Assembly (NCBI GenBank): GCA_030747695.1
Contig: JASLKG010000007.1
Location: 66,261-130,260 of the forward strand
Direction of reading: 5' to 3'
From: Candidatus Poseidoniaceae archaeon
Lineage (GTDB): Archaea > Thermoplasmatota > Poseidoniia > Poseidoniales > Poseidoniaceae
DNA: 64,000 bases
Shown here: one piece after another, positions 34,609-42,463 of the stretch
Numbering within the stretch: the stretch's first letter is position 1
How the letters are laid out: every line of letters starts with the position of its first letter
Notes under the pieces: model-generated
Database searches by the model: none
Told to the model about the DNA's origin: nothing
Seen by the model: only the letters and a program-made list of their open reading frames with translations
Position numbers and translations under genes: made by a program

Positions 34609-35793
34609 ATGGGCCATGAAGGTGATTGTTTCTTGGTCCCAGGCCCAGTACGAATGAGCCAATCATGTTTGGATGCTATGTCCGCACCGACAATCACAGC
34701 ACGTGGTGGCGAATTTCGCGATGTAATGGCTCGCTTGAATAGTGGTTTGAGGTATGCATTTAATCTTAGTTTATCTTCAGACAAAAAGAAAAATCAATCG
34801 TGGTATGGAGAAGATGGATATCGTGTAATTATAGTTTCAGGTTCGGGTACTGCCGCAATGGAAATGGTGATGGCAAATCGGTTTCGACCAAACGACAGGG
34901 TATTAGTTCCTACAAATGGTAAATTTGGAGAAAGAGTTGCACAAATGGGTTCACGTTTTTGTAATGTTAAACATCTAAAATACGAATGGGGTCGTTCGTT
35001 TGATTTTGGTGAAATAGAGGAACAATTAGCTAGAGGGAATTGGGAAGCTTTAGCAATTTGTCACAACGAAACTAGTTCAGGAATTACACAAGATGCTGTA
35101 GAACTTGCTGAAATGTGCCAACGTCATGGGGTTGCGTTTATTATAGATGGAATAACAAGTGTAGGTGGAATTCCTGTATATCCTAAGGATTGGAATGCTG
35201 AAGCGGTTGTAGTTGGTGCACAAAAGTGTACAGCTGGGCCATCTGGTATTGCTGCAATTGCCATCAATCAAAATTTTGTTAATAGATGCGAAGCAATTCG
35301 AGTACAAGGTGATTCAAATCCTACGTACTATCTTGATTTACTTGCAGCATTAAAGAAAGGAGATGATGATCAGACACCTTGGACTCCAGCAATAAATCTT
35401 GCAATGGGTTGGGTGGAATCACTTTCAAATTTAAGCGATGAAGGATTAGAACAAAGATGGGATCGTTGCAAAAAGATGGCCAGTGGCGTTAGGAACCTGT
35501 TTTGCGATTTAGGATTTAATCTTCTCGCAGATGAATATTCACGATCTAATACGGTTACTGCAATAATGTACCCGGATGGTATTGATGACACTTGGCGATC
35601 AAAGTTGAAAGAGGATTATCAAACTCAGGTCATTGGAGCGCAAGATGAACTCAAGGGAAAGATGTTCAGAATAGGTTCAATGGGTGAGACCTCAATAGAA
35701 GAAATGATAGAAGGTTGTAGTAGGATGTTAGAGTGTTTTCGAGATTTTAATCTTGAAATACCAGAAATAGATGTTTCAAAATATTTCATGTGA
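34609..35793 (+). CDS. Class V aminotransferase (alanine-glyoxylate/serine-pyruvate type)
   Basis: PLP enzyme that moves amino groups, most likely between a small amino acid and glyoxylate or pyruvate. Motifs are FLVPGPVRMS at the start, VSGSGTAAMEMVMAN, LAICHNETSSGITQ, FIIDGITSVGG and VVVGAQKCTAGPSGIA, with the PLP lysine. The 394 residues match the alanine-glyoxylate/serine-pyruvate aminotransferase type; the substrate cannot be fixed. The stop codon TGA at 35791-35793 is followed closely by the nadM gene. Confidence 0.82.
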   Translation: MGHEGDCFLVPGPVRMSQSCLDAMSAPTITARGGEFRDVMARLNSGLRYAFNLSLSSDKKKNQSWYGEDGYRVIIVSGSGTAAMEMVMANRFRPNDRVLVPTNGKFGERVAQMGSRFCNVKHLKYEWGRSFDFGEIEEQLARGNWEALAICHNETSSGITQDAVELAEMCQRHGVAFIIDGITSVGGIPVYPKDWNAEAVVVGAQKCTAGPSGIAAIAINQNFVNRCEAIRVQGDSNPTYYLDLLAALKKGDDDQTPWTPAINLAMGWVESLSNLSDEGLEQRWDRCKKMASGVRNLFCDLGFNLLADEYSRSNTVTAIMYPDGIDDTWRSKLKEDYQTQVIGAQDELKGKMFRIGSMGETSIEEMIEGCSRMLECFRDFNLEIPEIDVSKYFM

Positions 35794-35798
35794 TTGTA

Positions 35799-36329
35799 AT
35801 GTACATAGTTCTTGGTCGATTTCAGCCGTTTCACAAGGGACACGAATATTTGATTGAGAAAGCTCTAGATTTGGGAGAAGTAACAATTGCAATAGGCAGT
35901 GGCCAAGAAAGTTGGACTTTGGAAAACCCTTGGTCCGCGGAAGAAAGAGAATCGATGATAATTGCATGGCTAGGAGATAGGCATGCAAATATTGTGCAAA
36001 TCGATGATATTAATGATCCACCTAACTGGGTTGAACATGCAAGAAAAATCCATGGCAGTGGTACATTGGTCACTAGTGATGTGAATACATTTGAATTGTA
36101 TTCAGATTCAAAATTCCCAGTCGAGTTCGTCGAATTAGAAAATCGGGAAAATCTGGAAGGATGGCGTGTAAGGACGACTTTGAAGATGCTGTCTACGATA
36201 GGAGATCTAGATGCACAACGTGCAATAATGCAAGAATCAATCCCAGACAAGGTTGTTGATTGGCTATTAGATAACGATGCAATACATCGATTATACTCTA
36301 TTAGCAAAGGAATTGAGCATGCCGGTTAG
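35799..36329 (+). CDS. nadM: Archaeal NMN adenylyltransferase (NadM type)
   Basis: Joins NMN with ATP to make NAD. The signature nucleotidyltransferase motif GRFQPFHKGHEYLI is at the very start, and IAIGSGQESWTLENPWSAEER follows, the second archaeal hallmark (only the first 20 residues of it matter). The C-terminal RTTLKML stretch matches the family ISGTEIR-like region only loosely. The GTG at 35790 would add three residues and overlap the previous gene; the ATG at 35799 gives the standard MYIVLGRF start. The length of 176 residues is normal. A hairpin follows the gene. Confidence 0.9.
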   Translation: MYIVLGRFQPFHKGHEYLIEKALDLGEVTIAIGSGQESWTLENPWSAEERESMIIAWLGDRHANIVQIDDINDPPNWVEHARKIHGSGTLVTSDVNTFELYSDSKFPVEFVELENRENLEGWRVRTTLKMLSTIGDLDAQRAIMQESIPDKVVDWLLDNDAIHRLYSISKGIEHAG

Positions 36330-36338
36330 GCTATTTAG

Positions 36339-36361
36339 AGTGATACTCAACCCTTATCACT
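36339..36361 (+). terminator. Hairpin downstream of nadM
   Basis: AGTGATA and TATCACT form a 7-bp stem with a nine-base loop, ten bases after the nadM stop codon. A possible terminator; the run of T expected afterwards is weak. Confidence 0.35.
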
Positions 36362-36381
36362 AAGTATGTTCACGTATATTT

Positions 36382-36609
36382 GTGGGCCTAATCAAAGATT
36401 TGGGTATTAATATCGCTGGTTTGGGTATCAGTGGTTGTATTGGTTTGGTCTCTTCAGTTTTGATGCTATATGTATTGGTAGATGCAATGGAAAGCGGGGC
36501 TGAAGAGCCTGTTTGGCTATTTATTTGCGTTGTTGTCGGCTTGATTATTGGTGCACTATCATTCAAACTTTTTAGATGGGCAAATAGAAGACCCGCGAGA
36601 GTTTCATAA
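36382..36609 (+). CDS. Small two-helix membrane protein
   Basis: Not recognised. The 75 residues contain two hydrophobic helices (IAGLGISGCIGLVSSVLMLY and VWLFICVVVGLIIGALSF), joined by a short acidic loop, and a basic end (FRWANRRPARVS). The only start is a GTG at 36382. The gene is followed after 23 bases by the thioredoxin-DsbD fusion, so the two may be expressed together. Confidence 0.45.
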   Translation: MGLIKDLGINIAGLGISGCIGLVSSVLMLYVLVDAMESGAEEPVWLFICVVVGLIIGALSFKLFRWANRRPARVS

Positions 36610-36632
36610 CAAAGTAACACCCCCCACACGTC

Positions 36633-38099
36633 ATGGGAATACTTCAGCAGGTTGATTTTGCTGTATTCAAGCGTAGAGAAACCTATATCGCGTTAGGAAT
36701 TTCTGTAGTTTTATTCTCTACAATAGCTTATGCCTCACTTTCTATGTTTGGTAGCCTTGACAAAATGTTTGAATCAGATGCTCCTCCGGCTCCAATTCCC
36801 GATATTTCGATAGAATCACTTAATCGTACAGGAATTGAAGATCAAATCACAGACCAAAATGGCCTCATAAATATCGGAGATATTGACGGTGTCGTAATAA
36901 TTGATTTCATGGCGAGAGACTGTTCTAATTGCCACTATGTCCAAGCACATTTGGAATTCGAGAAAGAGGGTTGGGAAACTATGGCTGAAAAGCATGGTTC
37001 TGAGATTACAATAATTGGGTATGGGGCTTGGTACTCTGAATCATTGAGCTATCTCAACGAATCTGGTGAAGAATATACAGTTCCCGAATATCCTACTGGC
37101 CTTGGAAATTCTGAATCTGGTACTCTTGAAAATGGTTCAAAAGTTGATCCCGTTCGGTTATTTACAACAGGTGGGACAGGACAGATACCTGTAGTAATGT
37201 TGCTTGACTCTGATGGCTATATTATTGCCAAAGAAACTACAGGAACTCCTACAGATGGGTGGGATTCATTCGATTCTGCTGTTGAATTGGCAATAACATC
37301 CGAATCAACTACAGTGACAGAGGATTTGCGTATAGCTTGGGAGGAGCCTGGAACTTCATTAGGTGCGGTATTTGGAATGGGCATGCTGTTGTCAATATTG
37401 GTATATTTTTCTCCATGCGCCTTCCCAGTGTTGCCTGGTTTCATTTCCTACTACCTGAGTTTAGGGGCACGTGAAGATGAACTTATTGAATCTGGAAAAT
37501 TGACTAAACCAATGCCTTCTTCATGGCTAATAGGTATGCTTTCAGGATTCGGAATGTGGACTTTTTTCATATTGATAGGAGTTATTGCAATCGCCATGGG
37601 TACAGCATTTCAAGAATCTGGTTTAGTACACTATGTTGCAATTGGTATTGCGATTTTGTTGATAATATTAGGTTCCTTGATGCTATTGGGAATAACAAGC
37701 CACCTAATGGGATTTGTACAACGCTTTGTCGATAAATATTCCACTACAGAGGCAGATGAAGTATTCACTCCTCGAAGAAATATGTATCTCTATGGAATTG
37801 GTTATGCTGCGGCATCAATAGATTGTACTGCAGCAGCAGTTTTGCCATTTGTTGTATTGTTGGTAGGGCTGGGTTCTGGGGCAATATTTTCAGGATTAGC
37901 AGGCCTTATGCTGGGTTTACTTATGCTTATGATTGCAGTAACTATGATGGTTGGATTAGGGCGTCAGGTAATGATTAATTTCCTTCGTCGAGCAACTGGA
38001 ATAATCAAATTAGTGGGGTCATGGATGATGATAATGGCGGGTGTTGTGTTGACATTTTACTTGACCCAAGCTGAAGGAATCAATTCCCTGATTTCATAG
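36633..38099 (+). CDS. Thioredoxin-DsbD/CcdA-like membrane fusion
   Basis: Transfers reducing power across the membrane to exported thiol proteins. An N-terminal helix is followed by an extracytoplasmic thioredoxin-like domain with the active pair CSNC in the FMARDCSNCHYVQAHLEF segment. A membrane part of the CcdA/DsbD type with about six to eight helices follows. It has the two key cysteines: one in FSPCAFPVLPGFISYYLSLG and one in GYAAASIDCTAAAVLPF. The domain order is thioredoxin then DsbD-beta, unlike bacterial DsbD, where a thioredoxin-like domain also follows the membrane part. The 488 residues start at an ATG (36633) giving MGILQQVDFAVFKRRE. Confidence 0.8.
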   Translation: MGILQQVDFAVFKRRETYIALGISVVLFSTIAYASLSMFGSLDKMFESDAPPAPIPDISIESLNRTGIEDQITDQNGLINIGDIDGVVIIDFMARDCSNCHYVQAHLEFEKEGWETMAEKHGSEITIIGYGAWYSESLSYLNESGEEYTVPEYPTGLGNSESGTLENGSKVDPVRLFTTGGTGQIPVVMLLDSDGYIIAKETTGTPTDGWDSFDSAVELAITSESTTVTEDLRIAWEEPGTSLGAVFGMGMLLSILVYFSPCAFPVLPGFISYYLSLGAREDELIESGKLTKPMPSSWLIGMLSGFGMWTFFILIGVIAIAMGTAFQESGLVHYVAIGIAILLIILGSLMLLGITSHLMGFVQRFVDKYSTTEADEVFTPRRNMYLYGIGYAAASIDCTAAAVLPFVVLLVGLGSGAIFSGLAGLMLGLLMLMIAVTMMVGLGRQVMINFLRRATGIIKLVGSWMMIMAGVVLTFYLTQAEGINSLIS

Positions 38100-38103
38100 A
38101 TTG

Positions 38104-38838
38104 TCATTCACTCTTTGAAGGGAATGCGAGTTTCCATTCTTCGGAGTTTGCCATTTTAACTGCCGGTAGACACATCCAGTACCAACAGATAATTCCAGTA
38201 AATGCTCCAGAAATTAAATCCCAAAAGAAGTGTTGTTTAGTAGTCATAACAGATATGCACAATGCAATCCATGCTATCCAAGTTAAAATCTCAGTTAATC
38301 CTTGGATTGCTTTCCATCTTTTCAGTAACATTACAATCATCAGTGATTGTACTACATGTAAACTAGGCCATGCATTGTATGGCATATCAGTTACGTGCAT
38401 AACGTCTCCAAACCAAAATCCCCAGAAGCCTTCACCATTTCTTATTCCTGATGGTATTTGATCTCGAATGTATACTTCAGTTGGGAATATTATAAAGATC
38501 AGATTTACAAACCAAGTCATAACAAACATGGCTTGGTGAAAGGCAAACATTTCCCGTATTCTGTATTCATCTGTTCTTCCAAAAAAGGCTGCTGCAGGGT
38601 AGTATAGGTACAGAGTTAGATAAATAATAAATGTCCATCCTATGAAGGGAACTGCCTCATCAATCCAGATAAGAGGGTCCATAATTGAATAATCAATAAT
38701 CCCCATTATCCTATTTGTTATTGAATATGGAAGGGCCATTGCAATGAGCAATGAAAAAATTGTGTACCAGAATAACTTGCTAGAGTTATCCCGTACTTGC
38801 CAATGCGAATTCCAGATTATCCACGGACGCTTGTACAC
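38104..38838 (-). CDS. PAP2-superfamily membrane protein
   Basis: Six-helix membrane protein of 244 residues with the PAP2/inositolphosphotransferase motifs: NAWPSLHVVQSLM with the catalytic histidine and, later, TKQHFFWDLISG with the second histidine and aspartate. It is the second such protein in the window, the other being at 138-1574, but it lacks the C-terminal outer domain. It may act on a lipid phosphate. It converges with the DsbD-like gene, with four bases between the stops. Confidence 0.75.
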   Translation of the reverse strand: MYKRPWIIWNSHWQVRDNSSKLFWYTIFSLLIAMALPYSITNRIMGIIDYSIMDPLIWIDEAVPFIGWTFIIYLTLYLYYPAAAFFGRTDEYRIREMFAFHQAMFVMTWFVNLIFIIFPTEVYIRDQIPSGIRNGEGFWGFWFGDVMHVTDMPYNAWPSLHVVQSLMIVMLLKRWKAIQGLTEILTWIAWIALCISVMTTKQHFFWDLISGAFTGIICWYWMCLPAVKMANSEEWKLAFPSKSE

Positions 38839-38863
38839 AAATCGCCGGAGACGATTCGGCTAA

Positions 38864-40069
38864 TCAGGCAATCGGTGTTCCACAGCTTGGACAAGCCTTC
38901 CAACCTGGTTGTAGAGCAACTCCACAGCATGAGCCACCATTTACTGATGATGAAAGATCTTGTCCTCCAGATCCATCTACGGCTTTTTGGGCAGTTTGCT
39001 GGCGAAGGAATTCAGCCATAACTTCTGGAGTCAATGCACCCTGTTCAGCAGCCATTTCCATCATTTTAGTTTGCAATTCATTTTGTGTATTCATTCTTTG
39101 TGCTTGGAAATCTTGTTGATTTGCAATACGTTGTGCTTTACGGTCCTGTACTTCTGCAAACATGTCCATGGCACGTTTTGCCTTTGAATCAGCTTCCTCA
39201 TTACGTAATTCCATTTGCCCTCTATCGCGTGATAATTCTGCTTCCCAATGTGCTTCTTGGGCTCTCAAAGCTTTCAAATCAGCTTCTAGTTCAACTGTGA
39301 CTTTTCCTCTTGCATGCGCCTTTGCAATGTTAGTTTCCATTTCAATACGTGCTAAAGTCAGTTGTTCTGATTGAGAATAAGCTGCAATCTCAGCATCAGC
39401 ATTGGCTTGAGTGCCGGCAGTTTGCGCTTCTAGTTTAGCTCGGTGTTGTGCAACTAATTCCATATCTGTTGGATTTGTGATAGGGAATGCTTTGAGTAAT
39501 GTAAAACCCAAGTTTGAAAGTAAATTTCTCATCTCAACTTCAGCAGTCATTTCAAATTTTTCCATGAATGTTGCAGATCTCATTTCAGATGCATTTGCAC
39601 AAGATGACATGCAGGGAGTTACAACTCTACCCTTTAACTCATCACCAATTATTTTTATTACACCATTCCTATCAAGAAGAGGCGAATTATTGGCAAAATA
39701 ATTTAGCAATTTTGGTACATCGTCTAGGTTCATTCTAAGACGAAGATTTGCAAATCCCTTGGCGATTTCCCCATCTCCTAGAGCACCTTCAAATGGCACC
39801 CAATAGTCCATTGGGCCCGTCATAGCAAAAAGTAATCTGCGGTCATTAGCAGTGACTCCCATTTTGTCCCCAAGCCATCGACCAAAACCCCCTGCCATAT
39901 TTGTTAGATTAGTTTCAGTTAATATGTCTCCAACTCTACCATCGACGATCATTGCACATGCTTCATTTGGCTTTAGTAAAACATTCTGTGTTGCAAATGT
40001 TTGTATTTTGTCAGCATTAACTAAACGTGCCACAATATCAGGCCTATCTCTCCATCTGTAATCGCTCAT
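38864..40069 (-). CDS. SPFH-like protein with coiled coil and C-terminal zinc ribbon
   Basis: The first 200 residues look like an SPFH/Band-7 domain of the YdjI/virion-core-protein type: the early TQNVLLKPNEACAMIVDGR strand pair, then LRLRMNLDDVPKLLNYF, with no transmembrane helix at the N-terminus. A long coiled coil follows (about 205-335, with many Glu, Ala, Lys and Arg residues). The end is a two-cysteine-pair zinc ribbon (GGSCCGVAL and WKACPSCGTPIA). Such proteins form large membrane-bound or soluble assemblies. A GTG start at 40078 is possible, but the ATG at 40069 gives MSDYRWRDRPDIV, usual for the group. The next gene upstream ends at 40080, only ten bases away, so they are coupled. 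Confidence 0.65.
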   Translation of the reverse strand: MSDYRWRDRPDIVARLVNADKIQTFATQNVLLKPNEACAMIVDGRVGDILTETNLTNMAGGFGRWLGDKMGVTANDRRLLFAMTGPMDYWVPFEGALGDGEIAKGFANLRLRMNLDDVPKLLNYFANNSPLLDRNGVIKIIGDELKGRVVTPCMSSCANASEMRSATFMEKFEMTAEVEMRNLLSNLGFTLLKAFPITNPTDMELVAQHRAKLEAQTAGTQANADAEIAAYSQSEQLTLARIEMETNIAKAHARGKVTVELEADLKALRAQEAHWEAELSRDRGQMELRNEEADSKAKRAMDMFAEVQDRKAQRIANQQDFQAQRMNTQNELQTKMMEMAAEQGALTPEVMAEFLRQQTAQKAVDGSGGQDLSSSVNGGSCCGVALQPGWKACPSCGTPIA

Positions 40070-40079
40070 AATAATCACT

Positions 40080-40613
40080 TCATTTTCTCTTTTGTTTTAA
40101 TCCCGCTAGTAGATTTGCCCTTGCACCAAAAAACCCTCGGCAACTCGAAATCATTTGCGTAGTTTGTAAGATAAATTGCTTTGAATCACCTTCGCCAGTT
40201 GCTAGTGAATGCTCAGCCGAATTTGCAATATTGACTCCCTTGGTAATCATTTCAATGACGTCATGGTCATGTTTTATCAGTTTCTTTAGGTCGCCATGTG
40301 TCGTTGATCTTTGACCGGAAAGGAAAGCATGTTCCATTCCAGCAACGGCTTTGTTTACATCTTCTATCAGATAATCGCATTCTTCAATGCATTGTTTCGA
40401 TGCACGTGCGAATTCTACGTTTCCAGCTTTGAATTGTGAATCAAAAATATTTTGCATATGTGCGCGAACACGGCCAGAGGCTCTGACGATTTCTTGGCGC
40501 ACCATTTTGTCATTCTCAATACGAGATCCTTTTGTGTATCCATTGTAACCAGTAAGAATAAGTTGAACGCCTCGGATGTAGGGTAAGGCGTCAATGGGAG
40601 TACCTATCATCAT
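40080..40613 (-). CDS. Helical protein of unknown function, partner of the SPFH-like protein
   Basis: Not recognised. The 177 residues are almost wholly helical, with a short hydrophobic start (MMIGTPIDALPYIRGVQLIL) that is not a membrane segment, several histidines and a CIEEC motif. Its end is basic (LAGLKQKRK). Being directly upstream of the SPFH-like gene (ten-base gap) suggests it works with it, for example as a partner or regulator. Confidence 0.5.
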   Translation of the reverse strand: MMIGTPIDALPYIRGVQLILTGYNGYTKGSRIENDKMVRQEIVRASGRVRAHMQNIFDSQFKAGNVEFARASKQCIEECDYLIEDVNKAVAGMEHAFLSGQRSTTHGDLKKLIKHDHDVIEMITKGVNIANSAEHSLATGEGDSKQFILQTTQMISSCRGFFGARANLLAGLKQKRK

Positions 40614-40681
40614 GTTATACTGGGGCGAAGTCCTTATTGATGCTACCGATTATCGGTTCAAGTAAATTTTCAGCAAACTCT

Positions 40682-41515
40682 TCAAAATGATGAGATTATT
40701 CTATGTGTTCTATCAATTAATTCAAGGGGGTTGTGAGCCAGTATGTACAGCGAAGGTTCCCATCCAAATGCACCTTCGTCAAGAATCAAATCAATACCTT
40801 GGTGCGGGACTAGTTCACCCTTGGGGGCAAAGGTTAGATTCAAATCTAGATCTTCGCATAAATCTTCTACAGCGTTTTTATCATTAGGGGGGCGAACATT
40901 TAGAATTGCGCATTTTTCCTTGTCATGGGTTCTTGCATCAAGTAGCATCCCCGCTAAGTGTTTCGAAGCACCAAATTTAGGAGTTTCATGGTGCCTTAAT
41001 TTCCCTTCAACTATAGTGACCTTCCCAGGGAATGCTGCAACTTCAGGCAAAGATCTAGCAGATTCGAGGCAGCAAGCAATGTTCATTCCAACAGCTGGAA
41101 TCCACTTGTTCATCCGGTTCACATCAATCCTTGATGCTGCCCATTCTAATCTTTTTAGTAATGCTAATTGTTCTTGGTCAGAATCAAGATCTGTTCCAGT
41201 TAAGGCTTTATCAAATCTCAAGACCTGACCTGGTGAAAATGCTATTTCCGTTACAAATCGTGTACGTGTTGGTTTTGCTTTGGGGCCCAATTGCCTTAGG
41301 GCCATGGAAATTTCATGCGCCCATCCATCAATTGTCGCCTCGTCAGAGGTTCCAGCCATGTCAGGTAGATCTCTATGCGCCATGCGAGATATCGTTGACT
41401 GTGTAGATCCTAATATGTCAGCTATTTCGGATTGAGACCAATCTGCTGCACGTAGATTACGTGCTAATTGCATATGCAGTCGTTCGAGCCACGAGGAGCC
41501 ATCTGGGCCTAGCAT
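40682..41515 (-). CDS. HTH-ThiN regulator (ThiR-like)
   Basis: An N-terminal helix-turn-helix (DWSQSEIADILGSTQSTIS) is followed by a ThiN-type domain, the thiamine-phosphate synthase fold. It shows the IPAVGMNIACCLESARSLPE stretch, KFGASKHLAGMLLDA and CAILNVRPPNDKNAVED. ThiR-type proteins sense thiamine phosphate and repress thiamine genes in archaea; a bifunctional ThiN enzyme is less likely, since catalytic ThiN is usually fused to ThiD. The start ATG at 41515 gives MLGPDGSSWLERLHM. The 303-base region before it holds inverted repeats that could be its own operator. Confidence 0.78.
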   Translation of the reverse strand: MLGPDGSSWLERLHMQLARNLRAADWSQSEIADILGSTQSTISRMAHRDLPDMAGTSDEATIDGWAHEISMALRQLGPKAKPTRTRFVTEIAFSPGQVLRFDKALTGTDLDSDQEQLALLKRLEWAASRIDVNRMNKWIPAVGMNIACCLESARSLPEVAAFPGKVTIVEGKLRHHETPKFGASKHLAGMLLDARTHDKEKCAILNVRPPNDKNAVEDLCEDLDLNLTFAPKGELVPHQGIDLILDEGAFGWEPSLYILAHNPLELIDRTHRIISSF

Positions 41516-41679
41516 AGACCTTCCTAATAGCCGTTATTATTCAATGTTACTAGAAAAAAATGCATTTTGCATGGATTTTCTGGATATTTTGACTAAAACC
41601 AGCAAAAGTCCTAAAAAATCTAATATTTTGGAAAAAGGCTTTCAGTAACCTGTTTAGATAATTAATGTTTAAATTATAT

Positions 41680-41691
41680 TTATTATGCATT
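41680..41691. repeat. 12-base direct repeat, first copy
   Basis: TTATTATGCATT, repeated exactly at 41757-41768, 77 bases further on. The repeat contains the TGCAT word that recurs in this AT-rich stretch. Could be a regulator binding site. Confidence 0.5.
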
Positions 41692-41731
41692 AATATTGGC
41701 AATAATTACTAATGTATTTCGATCAGTAATC

Positions 41732-41755
41732 AGCATATTTAAAGTCAAATATGCT
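41732..41755. repeat. Perfect 9-bp inverted repeat, possible operator
   Basis: AGCATATTT and AAATATGCT are separated by the six bases AAAGTC. It lies about 220 bases upstream of the ThiR-like start, between the two copies of the 12-base direct repeat. The symmetry fits a dimeric HTH protein; binding by the ThiR-like protein itself is an inference. Confidence 0.45.
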
Positions 41756-41756
41756 A

Positions 41757-41768
41757 TTATTATGCATT
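41757..41768. repeat. 12-base direct repeat, second copy
   Basis: Second exact copy of TTATTATGCATT, just after the inverted repeat. See the first copy at 41680. Confidence 0.5.
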
Positions 41769-41818
41769 TTACATTAAAATATATTCGTTTCAAATAAAAG
41801 CAGCATATAGGTTAATTT

Positions 41819-42268
41819 CTACTCTATTTCAATGATTTTACAGGGTATATTACGCTTTAATGCAAGATCTATAATTACTCTTGTCCACTTACTGGTTGAG
41901 GAGGGGAATGCTATGATGTGTGTTGCTGCTTTCAACAGACTTTCAGTTAGAGAAGTTGGAGCTTCGTCACGTCCTGTGTCTTTTAATCCTGAGCGGGGAT
42001 TATTCCATTCTTCTGCAAATACAGCAAATGGTATGTTGTTGTTGTTAGACCATCGTTCTGCAAGATAATCAACACCACTTGCCCCTCCTGTTATTACTAA
42101 GTCAGGATATGCTTCATCCTGTGCCCATTTGTCCATTTCTTCTTCTATTGTAGAGTAATCATAAAATCTACTGGATCCAACAACGACCAAATTGACAACG
42201 CGTCCATCTTGATTAAGGTCCCTGCCTCCGAGTCGGACGATTACTTGACTTCCATTTTCGTTCGACAT
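41819..42268 (-). CDS. SLOG-fold protein (YspA/DUF2493-like)
   Basis: Rossmann-like protein of 149 residues. The first strand NLVVVGSSRFYDYSTIEEE and the loop LVITGGASGVDYLAERWSN are the hallmarks of the SLOG superfamily, in particular the YspA/DUF2493 branch, and a late HIIAFPSSTSKWTRVIIDLA segment fits. SLOG proteins bind nucleotides or their derivatives; some act in defence or stress signalling, while others such as LOG are enzymes. No defence gene is next to it. It lies upstream of the ThiR-like gene on the same strand. Confidence 0.72.
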   Translation of the reverse strand: MSNENGSQVIVRLGGRDLNQDGRVVNLVVVGSSRFYDYSTIEEEMDKWAQDEAYPDLVITGGASGVDYLAERWSNNNNIPFAVFAEEWNNPRSGLKDTGRDEAPTSLTESLLKAATHIIAFPSSTSKWTRVIIDLALKRNIPCKIIEIE

Positions 42269-42307
42269 GATGTTGTATATTGCTACTAATGCTTAAACCC
42301 ATCTATC

Positions 42308-42329
42308 TAGAACCAAGCGATTTGTTCTA
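42308..42329. promoter_or_regulatory. Inverted repeat in a divergent promoter region
   Basis: TAGAAC and GTTCTA are separated by ten bases, and two more base pairs form inside the loop. It lies between the divergent SLOG gene and the PLP decarboxylase gene. It could be an operator, or a hairpin in the leader of the decarboxylase transcript. Confidence 0.3.
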
Positions 42330-42463
42330 AATCCGTCAATTACAGCAAGGGATTCGGGGGGAGACTAATCGAGCACGACCAATTCATTGAAAAAATTGTT
42401 GAGAAGATTAAGAAATACCTTGAAAAAGACTCCTCAGTCGTTGATTTTATCCCTCATTCAAGC

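Larger units (their letters stand above)
41516..41818. promoter_or_regulatory. AT-rich 303-base gene-free region upstream of the ThiR-like gene
   Basis: No gene is visible. The region is very AT-rich, with several TGCAT words, among them an ATGCATTTTGCAT stretch at about 41559-41571, and two larger repeat elements described separately. It lies between the stop of the SLOG gene and the start of the ThiR-like gene, both on the minus strand, so it should hold the promoter of the latter. No TPP riboswitch, tRNA or other RNA structure was recognised. An origin of replication is possible but has no specific support. Confidence 0.5.

Noticed and set aside
41516-41818. TPP riboswitch before the ThiR-like gene
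   Set aside because: The conserved CUGAGA-type core and the paired arms were not found; the region is too AT-rich.
41819-42268. Defence-system assignment for the SLOG protein
   Set aside because: No TIR, CBASS, Thoeris-like or nuclease gene is next to it.
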